A stretch of 64,000 nucleotides of DNA, from positions 496,001-560,000 of the forward strand of contig NZ_VLPL01000003.1 in the NCBI RefSeq assembly GCF_007558725.1. The letters are read 5' to 3'. The notes below the pieces were generated by a model. It was not told the DNA's origin, ran no database searches, and saw only the letters and a program-made list of their open reading frames with translations. The position numbers and the translations under genes are program-made. Shown one piece after another: positions 1-9,743 of the stretch (position 1 is the stretch's first letter; every line of letters begins with the position of its first letter). The DNA comes from Fluviicola chungangensis. GTDB taxonomy: Bacteria > Bacteroidota > Bacteroidia > Flavobacteriales_D > Crocinitomicaceae.

Positions 1-110
1 GGAATGAGAATTGAAATTATATGTTCTTCTTTTCAATTTTACCATTCTTCATTTTTCATTAACGTGAGTTATTAACTTTTGACTCTTTATTCTTAATTGC
101 AAGAACTGTT

Positions 111-138
111 TTTGCAACACCCCATTCGGTTATTTTTG
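111..138 (+). promoter_or_regulatory. Bacteroidetes-type promoter of the arginase-fold gene
   Basis: TTTG at 111-114 and TATTTTTG at 131-138 fit the -33 (TTTG) and -7 (TAnnTTTG) boxes of the Bacteroidetes sigma factor. The spacer of 16 nt is slightly short. The -7 box ends 16 nt before the ATG at 155. The prediction rests on motif match only. Confidence 0.5.
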
Positions 139-154
139 TCGAAAGACAGCTAGA

Positions 155-1312
155 ATGAAGGATATATCTATTTATTTCAGTTCCATTGAAACCGTTGGGA
201 ATCCCATTTCCGAATCGTTAGGAGAATTTATTTTCCGTCATGATGCATCCGGTTTTCCTGAAATAGATGGTGCAGGACTCGCATTAATTTATGTCCCTGA
301 GTTCAGAAATGGCGAACCCTCCCTGCATGGACAAACGGATGATCGTTTCAGAAATCATTTGAATTCTTTTTTCCCGGCAGGAAGCTGGAATTTTAAAATC
401 TACGACTTAGGAAACCTCATGCCCGGAGAGCGGGTAGAGGATACATACTTCGCATTGAGACAGGTGGTGGCCGAGTTGGTAAAAAAATCAGTGATCCCAA
501 TCGTTATCGGAGGATCTCAGGACCTAACATATGCTATGTACCAGGGATATGAGGAACTGGAGCAATTAATCAATGTCCTGAACATTGATTCCAAACTGGA
601 TCTGGGAGATCCGGAACTTCCGATTGGCAAAGATGCGTATGTAAGCAAATTACTGATGCACAGACCTTGTTACCTGTTTAATCTCTCTGTAATCGGTTAT
701 CAGACTCCATTGGTAAAAGCATCGGAAATTGACCTGTTTGAAAAATTGTTTTTTGATGCGGTCCGCTTGGGAGAATTTAAGGCGGATTTCAGAATTGCAG
801 AACCTTTTCTTCGAAATACCGATCTCTTGAGTATTGATCTCCAGGCTATAAAAGCATCCGATTTTAAAGGAAAATATTTTTCTCAACCGAATGGACTGGA
901 TAACCAGGATATTTGCCAAATTGCCAGGTATGCAGGGATATCAGATAAATTGACTTCAGTCGGATTGTTTAATTTGTTGCCGGGAGATATTGCAGAAAGT
1001 GCTCATGCTGAAATTGCTCAGATCATCTGGTATTTTATAGACGGTTATTCGCAGCGTGTCGGTGACTTCCCGATCGGCTCAAAAAAGGATTACACTAAGT
1101 TTACTGTTTTCCTGGATGAAATAAATCACGACATTATTTTTTACCGCAGCAATCGTTCGGAACGCTGGTGGATGGAAGTTCCCTATCCTCCGAAAGAAGG
1201 AATTAAATACGAGAGACATCACATGGTTCCGTGTGATAAATCACAGTATAACAACGCGTTGAACGGTGATATACCAAATCTGTGGTGGAAAACGTATCAA
1301 AAGCTGGGGTAA
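155..1312 (+). CDS. Arginase/formimidoylglutamase-fold protein, probably without catalytic metal site
   Basis: This 385-residue protein matches the ureohydrolase family often annotated as formimidoylglutamase beside gld genes in Bacteroidetes. The motifs that normally bind two Mn ions are degenerate. GGDH is GGSQD (119-123), DAHxD is IDSKLD (144-149), and SxDxDxxDP is SIDLQAIKASD (226-236). The histidines and several aspartates are therefore absent. The fold is likely kept while the hydrolase activity is likely lost. It precedes porP-gldK on the same strand, which hints at a link with type IX secretion, but no direct evidence exists here. The ATG at 155 lies just downstream of a good -7 box. 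A role as a non-enzymatic or regulatory protein is inference. Confidence 0.8.
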   Translation: MKDISIYFSSIETVGNPISESLGEFIFRHDASGFPEIDGAGLALIYVPEFRNGEPSLHGQTDDRFRNHLNSFFPAGSWNFKIYDLGNLMPGERVEDTYFALRQVVAELVKKSVIPIVIGGSQDLTYAMYQGYEELEQLINVLNIDSKLDLGDPELPIGKDAYVSKLLMHRPCYLFNLSVIGYQTPLVKASEIDLFEKLFFDAVRLGEFKADFRIAEPFLRNTDLLSIDLQAIKASDFKGKYFSQPNGLDNQDICQIARYAGISDKLTSVGLFNLLPGDIAESAHAEIAQIIWYFIDGYSQRVGDFPIGSKKDYTKFTVFLDEINHDIIFYRSNRSERWWMEVPYPPKEGIKYERHHMVPCDKSQYNNALNGDIPNLWWKTYQKLG

Positions 1313-1406
1313 CCTTTTACCTGTTGTTCCGTACTAAGAGTTTGTGTTAAATATTTATCTCTTCAACATTTCATTGTGGAAAAGATGAATTGATTGCACT
1401 AAAAAA

Positions 1407-1437
1407 TTTTGTTTGTTCTAAAAAATACTTATTTTAG
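1407..1437 (+). promoter_or_regulatory. Putative promoter of porP/sprF
   Basis: TTTTG at 1407-1411 and TATTTTAG at 1430-1437 lie 18 nt apart, resembling the Bacteroidetes -33/-7 pair with one mismatch in the -7 box. The leader to the ATG at 1501 would be about 57 nt. It could drive the porP-gldKLMN cluster. Confidence 0.4.
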
Positions 1438-1500
1438 TCGCCAATTGGCTAAAATTTGTTAAAGTCAAGCATGTTAAAACCATAATTAGGACCCTTTAAT

Positions 1501-2472
1501 ATGAATAAAACGTTACGTATTTTATCAGCGTTTGTGTTGTGTTCTTTCGGAGCTTCTGCTCAACAAGATATCGCATTGACACATTTTATTTACAATAAGT
1601 TCGCCATCAACCCGGGCGCTACTGGTATTGAAGAAGGGTTGTGTGGAAATTTAATTTATCGTAATCAGTGGGATAAAGTAAACGGAGCACCGAATTCTGT
1701 CGTTTTTAACGCTGAAGCAAACATGGAAAGCTTTGGTAAATGGACGGGCGGATTTGGTTTGAACTTTACACACGATGCGATCGGTTTTAACAGACAGAAT
1801 AATGTGATGTTGAATTATTCGCACCACATTCAATTGGGGAATGGCCGTTTAGGTATCGGATTGGGTGTCGGAATGGTGAATTTCGGTATGAATCCTACTT
1901 GGGTTGGGCCGCAGACACAAATTGACCCTACTTTTCCCGGAGCCAGTTCTGCTATCACATTCGATTTGAATTTCGGGTTGTATTACCGTGCGCAGAATTG
2001 GTTCGCAGGATTGTCTTCCAGTCACTTGCAGGCTTCAACTTTGAATCTGACCAGTTCGGTTCCGCTTGCTAGCGGTACAGGAACAGTTCCTTACGATTTG
2101 GCGCGCCATTATTATGCAATGGGAGGTTATACCTTCAAAGCGTTGGGTCCCGGTGATTTGGATATTCAGGCAACATTGCAAACTGATTTGTTAAAGTATT
2201 CCGGAAATATCAACGCACGATATATCTTTAACGGGTTCCTTTACGGAGGAGTAGGTTATAGAAATAGTGATGCGATTTCTGTGTTATTAGGCTGGAGAGC
2301 ATTTAATATTACCAAGCCAAAGAACAGAATGTTTATGTGGGTAGGTTATTCTTATGATATCACAATTGGTAGATTATCAAAGATTTCCAATGGTACACAC
2401 GAGATTGCGCTTAAGTTTTGTTATATCCCTGTGATACCAATTACAAAAGCACATCACCCTAAATGGTTGTAA
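1501..2472 (+). CDS. PorP/SprF-family type IX secretion outer-membrane protein
   Basis: The 323-residue product starts with a Sec signal peptide cleaved near residue 20 (...GASAQQ). It continues with the PorP/SprF pattern, including the early motif HFIYNKFAINPGATG and alternating aromatic/glycine strands typical of a 14-strand barrel. Family members sit in the outer membrane, bind GldK/PorK-side components and support secretion or adhesin attachment, as SprF does for SprB in Flavobacterium. It lies 113 nt upstream of gldK on the same strand, the usual porP-gldKLMN order. No large adhesin gene is adjacent, so its specific partner cannot be named. Confidence 0.88.
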   Translation: MNKTLRILSAFVLCSFGASAQQDIALTHFIYNKFAINPGATGIEEGLCGNLIYRNQWDKVNGAPNSVVFNAEANMESFGKWTGGFGLNFTHDAIGFNRQNNVMLNYSHHIQLGNGRLGIGLGVGMVNFGMNPTWVGPQTQIDPTFPGASSAITFDLNFGLYYRAQNWFAGLSSSHLQASTLNLTSSVPLASGTGTVPYDLARHYYAMGGYTFKALGPGDLDIQATLQTDLLKYSGNINARYIFNGFLYGGVGYRNSDAISVLLGWRAFNITKPKNRMFMWVGYSYDITIGRLSKISNGTHEIALKFCYIPVIPITKAHHPKWL

Positions 2473-2585
2473 AATCAAAAAAAAATAAGAATCTTTGTAA
2501 CCATTTTTTATTCGATTCCGTTATATCGCAAAATTGATCCTGTAGAATGTTAACGATAAATCCGGAACTGTAAAATTGAACTAGA

Positions 2586-4130
2586 ATGAAAAAACTGTTG
2601 TTTATCGGTTTAATTGGGGCCTTCATTGCCTCTTGTAGCTCACGTAGTGGCCACTTGACGGGGACATTAGGTCGTAAAATTTATCAGCCTGAGATTCCTC
2701 TCGGGATGGTTTATGTTCCATCGGGTTCCTACATTATGGGGGAAAACGATCAGGATGTTCCTTTCTTGCACCAAACTCGTGCGAAGACGGTGTCTGTCCA
2801 GGCGTTTTATATTGATCAAACTGAGATCACAAATAACGAATATCGTCAATTTGTGGATTGGGTGAGAGACTCTATGGCGCGTGAACGAATCTATTCCGGA
2901 TTAGAGGAAGATGATGAAGCATCCCGCTACATCAATTACCAAGACATGTATTTCGATGAGGGTGCATTGGAGATGGTTGAATTCGAACCTTCTGATCGCG
3001 ATGTGAATCGTGCGCAATTTTCATTGAATTGGGATCGTAGATTTTCATACGATGACCCGGATTTGATGCCATTGTTGGCAGATATGTATTACCCGCAGCC
3101 TGAGCGTTTCTACAAGCGTCGTGAAGTGGATACGCGAAAATTGAATTTCAAGTATTATTGGATTGACTTAAGAGAAGCTGCTGTTAGAGGGCGTATTGAG
3201 ATCGTTCACAATGGAGTGGATAAAGACGGGAATGAAATCAGTCCGGAGCACCGCGACCTGATTACACCTCCGCATCCATTTACGGAAGAACCTCAAGGTT
3301 TGGATAAGGATTTGAGTTACTTCAACAAAAAAGGTCAAAGTACAGGTCTTCGTGGTCACGAGAATCGTCAGCGATTTATCATTGATGAAGAAATCAATGT
3401 GTATCCGGACACACTAGTTTGGGTACGTGACTTTACGTATTCATTCCACGATCCGATGACGAATATGTATTTCTGGCATCCGGCATACGATAACTATCCT
3501 GTGATCGGGATCACTTGGGTACAGGCTAAAGCGTTTTCCATCTGGAGAACACAGTTGCTGAACAGTTGGTTGACAGCAATGGGAGATTTATTTGTGAATG
3601 ATTTCCGTTTGCCTACGGAAGCTGAATGGGAAAGAGCTGCTCGTGGGGATTTGAATAACTCACCATATCCATGGGGAGGACCGTATATTCGTAACCAAAG
3701 CGGATGTTTCCTGGGTAACTTCAAACCAATGAGAGGTCGTTATTTTGAAGACGGTGGTTTCCACACGGTAAAAGCTTATTCTTACAATCCAAACGGATGG
3801 GGGCTTTATTGCATGGCAGGTAACGTTTCGGAATGGTGTGAAACGGCTTACGATGAGGCAATGTATGAATTCTCGCATGACTTGAATACTGAATACAGAT
3901 ACGACGCAATGGACTGGGATCCGCCGGCAATGAAACGTAAAGTGATTCGCGGAGGTTCCTGGAAAGATGTCGGGTATTATTTGCAAACTTCAACTCGTAC
4001 TTACGAGTATCAAGATACGGCTAAATCGTACGTCGGATTCCGAAATGTGGCAACACACTTAGGTCGCGGTGGACGTGAATTCTCAAAAGAGGGTGGCGAA
4101 GAAATTCGTAGCGATATCCAACTTCGCTAG
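2586..4130 (+). CDS. gldK: Gliding motility / T9SS lipoprotein GldK (PorK)
   Basis: GldK is an outer-membrane lipoprotein that forms the periplasmic ring of the type IX secretion system with GldN. The 514-residue product has a lipoprotein signal with the lipid-anchor cysteine at residue 17 (FIASCSS). From about residue 39 it shows a formylglycine-generating-enzyme-like (SUMF1) fold, seen in PLGMVYVPSGSYIMGEND and the C-terminal GNVSEWCE and RGGSWKD motifs. GldK is not thought to act as an oxidase. Length and order (gldK-gldL-gldM-gldN) match the family. The codons are strongly biased (CGT, GGT), suggesting high expression. Confidence 0.95.
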   Translation: MKKLLFIGLIGAFIASCSSRSGHLTGTLGRKIYQPEIPLGMVYVPSGSYIMGENDQDVPFLHQTRAKTVSVQAFYIDQTEITNNEYRQFVDWVRDSMARERIYSGLEEDDEASRYINYQDMYFDEGALEMVEFEPSDRDVNRAQFSLNWDRRFSYDDPDLMPLLADMYYPQPERFYKRREVDTRKLNFKYYWIDLREAAVRGRIEIVHNGVDKDGNEISPEHRDLITPPHPFTEEPQGLDKDLSYFNKKGQSTGLRGHENRQRFIIDEEINVYPDTLVWVRDFTYSFHDPMTNMYFWHPAYDNYPVIGITWVQAKAFSIWRTQLLNSWLTAMGDLFVNDFRLPTEAEWERAARGDLNNSPYPWGGPYIRNQSGCFLGNFKPMRGRYFEDGGFHTVKAYSYNPNGWGLYCMAGNVSEWCETAYDEAMYEFSHDLNTEYRYDAMDWDPPAMKRKVIRGGSWKDVGYYLQTSTRTYEYQDTAKSYVGFRNVATHLGRGGREFSKEGGEEIRSDIQLR

Positions 4131-4189
4131 GAATAAACAAACAATTACAAAACAATAAATTTGGTTAAACCTAAAAAACAAAGAAAACT

Positions 4190-5011
4190 ATGAAACCAGG
4201 AAGTAAAGGATGGAAAAAGTTTATGGCGAAATTATACGGTTTCGGTGCGGCAGTCGTAATCGTTGGAGCCTTATTTAAAATTATGCACTGGCCGGGAGCT
4301 GGTCCGATGCTTGTAATCGGTCTGTCAACTGAGGCTATTATCTTCATCTTCTCGGCGTTCGAACCGATTCATGAAGATCCGAACTGGGAGCTTGTTTATC
4401 CTGAATTAGCTTTTGCTCACAGTGACGATTTAGATCACGATGCGTTACCGGCAGCAGGAGGAAGAGGAAGAAATTCCGGAGGAACCGGAATTACAGAGCA
4501 CTTAGACAAAATGTTAGAGGAAGCAAAAATCGATGGCCAATTATTGGAGCGTTTAGGAGATGGAATGCGTCAATTGGGTGAGAATGCTTCTCAATTGAAA
4601 GGTGTAACATCTGCAGCAGCGGCAACTGACTCTTATGTTTCTTCATTACAGGCAGCATCTGATAAAGTATCTTCATTATCCGAGGCATACGAAAGAGCAT
4701 CTGTTTCTATTTCCGGAATGACTTCAAATACTCAAGAAGGTGAATCGTTCGGTGAGCAAATGCAAAAAGTTTCTAAAAACTTGGCTGCTTTGAACAATGT
4801 TTACGAATTACAATTAAAAGGTTCTTCTGCTCATTTGGAAGCTACTGAGAAATTCCAGGGTCAGGTAACTGAAATGATGAAGAACTTATCTGATTCAGCG
4901 GAAGATACTCGTCGTTACAAAGAAAATATGGCAATGTTGTCTAAAAACTTAACTGATTTGAATGCAGTTTATGGCAACATGTTGAAAGCTATGACAATTT
5001 CAAGAGACTAA
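4190..5011 (+). CDS. gldL: T9SS motor protein GldL (PorL)
   Basis: GldL is the inner-membrane proton-channel subunit of the rotary motor that powers type IX secretion and gliding. The 273-residue product has two N-terminal membrane helices (about 14-32 and 37-57) followed by a long cytoplasmic domain with predicted coiled coil. The membrane part holds K30, H33, E48 and E58. E48 in helix 2 corresponds to the conserved proton-carrying glutamate of GldL, so the motor looks functional. It lies 59 nt after gldK and 67 nt before gldM. Only one gldL occurs in the window although gldM and gldN are duplicated. Confidence 0.95.
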   Translation: MKPGSKGWKKFMAKLYGFGAAVVIVGALFKIMHWPGAGPMLVIGLSTEAIIFIFSAFEPIHEDPNWELVYPELAFAHSDDLDHDALPAAGGRGRNSGGTGITEHLDKMLEEAKIDGQLLERLGDGMRQLGENASQLKGVTSAAAATDSYVSSLQAASDKVSSLSEAYERASVSISGMTSNTQEGESFGEQMQKVSKNLAALNNVYELQLKGSSAHLEATEKFQGQVTEMMKNLSDSAEDTRRYKENMAMLSKNLTDLNAVYGNMLKAMTISRD

Positions 5012-5078
5012 TTCATTAGTCAACAGAAACTTTATTAGAATATTTATTACTAACAGTAAATAACAAAATTTAGAAGTC

Positions 5079-6815
5079 ATGGCAGGTGGAAAAGAAACCC
5101 CAAGACAGAAGATGATCGGTATGATGTATTTGGTATTGACGGCGCTCTTGGCGTTGAACGTATCAAAGCAGATTCTCGACGCTTTTGTCGCAATTGAAGA
5201 AAACATACAAAAAGCAAACATCGCTCAGATTGAGCGAGGTGATAAATTCAAATCGGATGTTGAAGAAGAGTTGACTACAACTCCTAAGAATGCCGAAAAT
5301 GCTGCTAAGAGAGAAAAATTGCAGAAAATTTTAGGTCAAATGGATCAGGTAAATAAAATGTCTGATAAATTACTAAAAAGTATTGATGCAATTAAATTGG
5401 AAATCTTAGAAAAATCCGGTGAGGCTGTAAAGGAATACAAAAAGGATGATGAGAATACCATTCTTTGGGAGAAAGCTTCTGTTTGTAAGCCTATCCGTAT
5501 GAACTTGATGGCTGTTCAGGCGAAAGACCAGTACGATATTCCAATGCATGAGATCGTAGGAGAAGATATCAAAACTCCAACCGGGAAAGGAAAGCAGTTG
5601 TGGGCTGATTTTAACAAGTTCCGTGCAGACCTTGTAAGTACAGTAGGTTCTTACAAAGAAGGAGGAAAGACATATACTATCACCCCGAAAGCTATCAATA
5701 CCTACAAAAGTAATGCTGATTTGGTAAAGCAGGTAACTGATATGGTTAAGAAAAGCAATGTGAATCACATGGAGGATGACCAGGCTTTGAGTGACCTATA
5801 CATTAACTTGACAAAACCGGAAAGAGTGAAGGTTCACGATATGGATGGTATCCACTGGATCGGGGCTACATTTGATCACTCTCCATTGGTTGCAGCAGTT
5901 GCTTCTTTAACTTCTATGCAACAAGATGTGTTGTCTGCTCGTGCTTATGCACTAGCTCACTTGAAATCAAAAGTTTCAACAGGAGAGTATTCTTTCAACA
6001 AGATTGTTGGTTTGGCTTACGGTCCTCAGATTGCGAATACTGGAGATGAAGTGGAATTGAAAGTAATGATGGCTGCATTCGACTCGGATAACCAACCTGA
6101 AGTAACAGGTCCTGGAGCGATTACAATCGAAGGAGGTCAGGGAACTTTGAAAACAAAAGTTGCTGGTGGTGCAGAAATGGTATTGAGTGGTACTGTGTCT
6201 ATCAAAAACAAATCAGGAATTAAGAAGACTGAGAACTGGACACATACAATCAAGATTATGAAACCACAAGGAACGGTTTCTCTTCCTGAATTGAATGTAT
6301 TGTACAAAGGATACAACAATATTGTTGAAGGGGTAGCTTCTGGTTACGATCAGACAATCCTGAACGGTAATGGAGTTTCTTTGACAAAATCAGGAAATCA
6401 GTATATCGGTCGTGTGAGTGGAGCAGGAAGAACTGCTACAATCTCTATCTCCGGTAAAAACTCTGTAACCAACAAGACAGTTCCTTTAGGAACATTTACA
6501 TTCCGCGTGATGAACTTGCCTCCTCCATCTTTGTTCTTCGGAGCAACTGAAGACGGTGGTAAAGCTTCAAAAGCAGAAACCCGATTGTTTGCACGTTACT
6601 CTGATAGTCCGTTGAAAGCTGAGTTCTCAGTTCAATCTTGGGAATTAAATGTTGCGGGTGCTCCGCGTCCTGCTAAAGGAACCGGAAACACATTGAACGC
6701 AGATGGAATCAGCTTAATGAAACAAGCAAAACCGGGATCTACGATCAGCTTTATGACTCAGGTTAAAGGGCCGGATGGGATCCTACGTAAGAAAAGTGGT
6801 GTGTTCACCATTTAA
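5079..6815 (+). CDS. gldM: T9SS motor/stalk protein GldM (PorM), copy 1
   Basis: GldM is anchored in the inner membrane by one N-terminal helix. As a dimer it spans the periplasm and passes torque from the GldL ring to GldK/GldN. The 578-residue product begins MAGGKETPRQKMIGMMYL, with the helix at about 13-30. A helical D1 domain and three beta-rich domains follow. Position, length and sequence agree with GldM. The gene sits in the canonical gldKLMN order and uses the same biased codons as gldK and gldL. A diverged second copy lies at 10836-12575. Confidence 0.95.
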   Translation: MAGGKETPRQKMIGMMYLVLTALLALNVSKQILDAFVAIEENIQKANIAQIERGDKFKSDVEEELTTTPKNAENAAKREKLQKILGQMDQVNKMSDKLLKSIDAIKLEILEKSGEAVKEYKKDDENTILWEKASVCKPIRMNLMAVQAKDQYDIPMHEIVGEDIKTPTGKGKQLWADFNKFRADLVSTVGSYKEGGKTYTITPKAINTYKSNADLVKQVTDMVKKSNVNHMEDDQALSDLYINLTKPERVKVHDMDGIHWIGATFDHSPLVAAVASLTSMQQDVLSARAYALAHLKSKVSTGEYSFNKIVGLAYGPQIANTGDEVELKVMMAAFDSDNQPEVTGPGAITIEGGQGTLKTKVAGGAEMVLSGTVSIKNKSGIKKTENWTHTIKIMKPQGTVSLPELNVLYKGYNNIVEGVASGYDQTILNGNGVSLTKSGNQYIGRVSGAGRTATISISGKNSVTNKTVPLGTFTFRVMNLPPPSLFFGATEDGGKASKAETRLFARYSDSPLKAEFSVQSWELNVAGAPRPAKGTGNTLNADGISLMKQAKPGSTISFMTQVKGPDGILRKKSGVFTI

Positions 6816-6842
6816 TAAATAATAAATAATAGAGTGTCAATC

Positions 6843-7853
6843 ATGAAACGTTTAGTTCTATTAAGTACCTTGCTTGCCGGTTCGTTGTTAACGAACGCGC
6901 AGGAGATCAATGGTGGACCAGTGAATGTTCCTCAGGCGGATGTAATTGACGGGGTGTATATGACAGAACATATCCCTACCAAAAGAATGATTCCGTACGA
7001 GTTTGTTCGTGAAGCTGATGTAGTCTGGAGTCATCGTGTTTGGCGCATGATTGATATGCGTGAAAAAATGAATCACCCGATTTATTTGCCGTTTGATTAT
7101 CACACTCCGTCTGGTCAGTACGTTAGAAATACGAGCCGATGGTCTTTGTGGACAATTATGCGTCACCATATCATCAACGGAGACTTGAAAGTGTTTTCGC
7201 CTTACAACCCATATCAGTTTGATATGTTAGATGGAGATCAATTCAAATATCCGATCGTACCTGAAGCAGGTAAGAATTATTATACTGATTCTTTATTCCG
7301 CGATAAGGTATTCTATTATTTAGGAAAATTAGGTGCTCAAAGTGATGTTCCATTAACAAACGAATTCGGAGATCCGATTGAAATTACTCTTCCTGACGGA
7401 ACGATCACTTTCAAATACCCTCCGGCTGACACCATGTGGATTGATTCTGAACAAATCGTTCAGTACCGTCTCAAAGAAGATTGGTTCTTCGATAAGGAAA
7501 GATCTGTATTGGATGTGCGTATTTTGGGAATTGCACCGGTTGTATACAGAGAAGAAGTTTCTCCAACAGGTGGTAAGACAATTACCGGAATGGATGAAAA
7601 GTTCTGGTTGTATTTCCCGCATTGTCGTTACATTTTAGCTAACTACTTTGTGTATAACGATAAGAATGACGCACAATGGCAAAGTTTTGATGACTTGTTC
7701 TGGCAACGTCGATTTACTAGTACAATCTACCGTGAAAGTAACGTGTTTGATCGCGAGATTGACAGCTACAAAACAGGTATAGATGCATTGATGGAATCTG
7801 AAAAGATTACTGAAGAAATTAGAAACTTCGAACACGATGTTTGGAACTTCTAA
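6843..7853 (+). CDS. gldN: T9SS ring protein GldN (PorN), copy 1
   Basis: GldN is a periplasmic protein that joins lipoprotein GldK in the type IX secretion ring. The product (336 residues from the ATG at 6843) has a signal peptide ending near LLTNAQ. It shows the family core (KRMIPYEFVREADVVW, ...IDMREKMNHP...) and ends in a conserved FEHDVWNF tail. An upstream GTG at 6834 is in frame, but the ATG gives a normal signal peptide. It is 27 nt downstream of gldM and is followed by a strong terminator, so it closes the gldKLMN unit. Arginine codons are mostly CGT, unlike the second copy. Confidence 0.94.
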   Translation: MKRLVLLSTLLAGSLLTNAQEINGGPVNVPQADVIDGVYMTEHIPTKRMIPYEFVREADVVWSHRVWRMIDMREKMNHPIYLPFDYHTPSGQYVRNTSRWSLWTIMRHHIINGDLKVFSPYNPYQFDMLDGDQFKYPIVPEAGKNYYTDSLFRDKVFYYLGKLGAQSDVPLTNEFGDPIEITLPDGTITFKYPPADTMWIDSEQIVQYRLKEDWFFDKERSVLDVRILGIAPVVYREEVSPTGGKTITGMDEKFWLYFPHCRYILANYFVYNDKNDAQWQSFDDLFWQRRFTSTIYRESNVFDREIDSYKTGIDALMESEKITEEIRNFEHDVWNF

Positions 7854-7874
7854 TCGAATCAAAGAATAAAAATG

Positions 7875-7909
7875 AACCCCGGTTTCGTAACAGAAGGCCG
7901 GGGTTTTTT
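7875..7909 (+). terminator. Rho-independent terminator after gldN
   Basis: Inverted repeat AACCCCGG (7875-7882) / CCGGGGTT (7898-7905) with a 15-nt loop is followed by a run of T. It lies 21 nt after the gldN stop and ends the gldKLMN transcript. Confidence 0.85.
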
Positions 7910-8030
7910 ATGGGTAGTCGGAAGCCAAAATTGTTTTGAACTATTCTTTGAAATAGGCGCAAGTTTGAAGATGGTTAGTTCTATGTCGGTGATTGGAAGG
8001 AACGACAGAACATTATCTTCTCAGTACCGG

Positions 8031-9527
8031 TTATAATCGGAACCATTGTTTAACCAGATCAATTTCTACAGTGTTTACCGAATGGTGAATGAATTCATTG
8101 CTTGCAGCGTGGTAGTGATAATCATTTGCCCACTCCGTATGGTTTTCTGCAAGTTGCCGGATGCTTTCACAAACGTATTGTATTTCTTCATTGGTCGTTG
8201 TGGGATGCACGGACATCCGGATCCATCCCGGTTTCACCATAAGGTCTCCACTGCTGATCTTTTCGGTGAGGTAGTTTGACTGTTCCTGGTCAACATGCAG
8301 CAGGTAATGACCATAAGTGCCTGCACAACTGCAACCACCTCGGGTCTGTATACCAAACCGATCGTTAAGTAGTTTTACGCCCAGGTTGAAATGCAACTTG
8401 TCAATATAAAAGGAAATTACGCCGAGCCTGTTTTTATGCTGGGGTGCAAGAAGCGATAGGTTTGGTATTTCTTCAAGCTGTTCAAAGATGTAATCAATCA
8501 ACTCTTTTTCACGCTTCAGGATTTTAGCAATGCCCATCTTCTCTTTTAACTTTATGGCAAGAGCTGATTTGATCACCTGAAGAAACCCGGGAGTACCACC
8601 ATCTTCACGCTCTTCGATATCGTCAAAATATTTGTGTTCTCCCCAAGGATTTGTCCATTTAACGGTACCCCCACCCGGATGATCAGGAATGGTGTTGCTA
8701 TATAGTTTTTTATTGAAAATGAGCACGCCGCTTGTACCTGGTCCCCCTAGAAATTTATGTGGGGAAAAGAAAATGGCATCGAGCCAGGCACTGCTGTTTG
8801 CCGGATGCATATCGATTGTGACATACGGAGCCGAACAGGCAAAATCCACAAAGCACAAACCGTTGTTTTTGTGCATAAGCTCAGCGACTTCATGGTAAGG
8901 CGTTTTAATTCCTGTAACATTACTGCAGGCAGTTATGGAAGCTATTTTCAGCGGATATGTTTTGTATTTGTCAAGCAATTCGGTCAAACTGTCAAGACAC
9001 AGGAGTCCTTGCTAATTAGCAGGGATTATTTCCACTTTGGCAATTGTTTCCAACCAGGAAGTCTGGTTACTGTGGTGCTCCATGTGCGAAACAAAAACAA
9101 CCATTCTCAATGCCTCCGGAATTTCAGTACATCCTTTCAGTTGTTCGGGTACTTTCAGACCGAGAATCCGTTGAAATTTATTGATAACCCCGGTCATTCC
9201 CGTACCATCCGTTAACAACACATCATCAGGGCCCGCATTTACATGTTGTTTGATAATGTGACGTGCCTCATGATAAGCCTTGGTCATTGCAGTTCCCGAA
9301 ACGGTAGTTTCTGTATGGGTATTTGCTACAAAAGGTCCGAATTCATTGGTAATCTTTTCCTCAATGGGACGATACAATCTTCCACTGGCTGTCCAATCTG
9401 TATACAGAATACGTTGTTTACCGAACGGTGAGTCGAACTCCTGTTCTATTCCGATAATATTTTGGCGGAATGGGAGGAAATAGTTTTCAAGTTCTGTATT
9501 AAGAGGAGTCTTTTCTGAAGCCGGCAT
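8031..9527 (-). pseudogene. Class-V aminotransferase (cysteine desulfurase-like), interrupted by one in-frame TAG
   Basis: Two open stretches (9527-9012 and 8987-8031) lie in the same reading frame and are separated by a single amber codon at 9014-9012. Joined, they make a PLP-dependent class-V aminotransferase of about 497 residues. The first part holds the N-terminal substrate region and HMEHHSNQTSW. The second holds the PLP-lysine motif SPHKFLGG and the cysteine-bearing loop GGCSCAGTYGH. Around the stop the frame reads VEIIPAN-stop-QGLLCLDS, so one substitution (for example GAG, CAG or AAG to TAG) explains the break. Everything else is intact, so the mutation is recent, a sequencing error, or is suppressed. 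A TTG at 8987 could start a useless C-terminal half. The gene is inserted antiparallel between gldN1 and gldN2. Confidence 0.85.
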
Positions 9528-9551
9528 CCAATCAGTCTTTTAGTTTCGACC

Positions 9552-9559
9552 CAAATATA
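9552..9559 (-). promoter_or_regulatory. -7 box of the aminotransferase pseudogene
   Basis: On the minus strand TATATTTG (9559-9552) lies 24 nt before the ATG at 9527. It matches the TAnnTTTG consensus, so the broken gene still has a plausible promoter. Confidence 0.5.
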
Positions 9560-9743
9560 AGTATTTCAAAGAGGTTTCATAGCAGTGCGCAAATGGGCGC
9601 AAAATTTCAGGGAAAACAGTTCTTTGATACAGACTTCTGACATAGGGTAGAAGAATAGAAAAATGTGGTAACATTCTTAATAATCGCTTGGATATCAGTT
9701 GTAACGAAAGGAGTTTTTTTGCGCTATTTGAAAAACCCAAGCC

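Noticed and set aside
155-1312. Assigning an active histidine-degradation enzyme (formimidoylglutamase)
   Set aside because: Most metal-binding residues are missing and no other histidine-utilisation gene is nearby.
9012-9014. TAG in the aminotransferase as a pyrrolysine or programmed read-through codon
   Set aside because: No read-through signal is visible and no such use is known for this family; simple mutation or error is more likely.
8757-9215. 152-codon ORF on the plus strand opposite the aminotransferase
   Set aside because: It is a shadow of the broken aminotransferase gene, which has recognisable motifs on both sides of the TAG.
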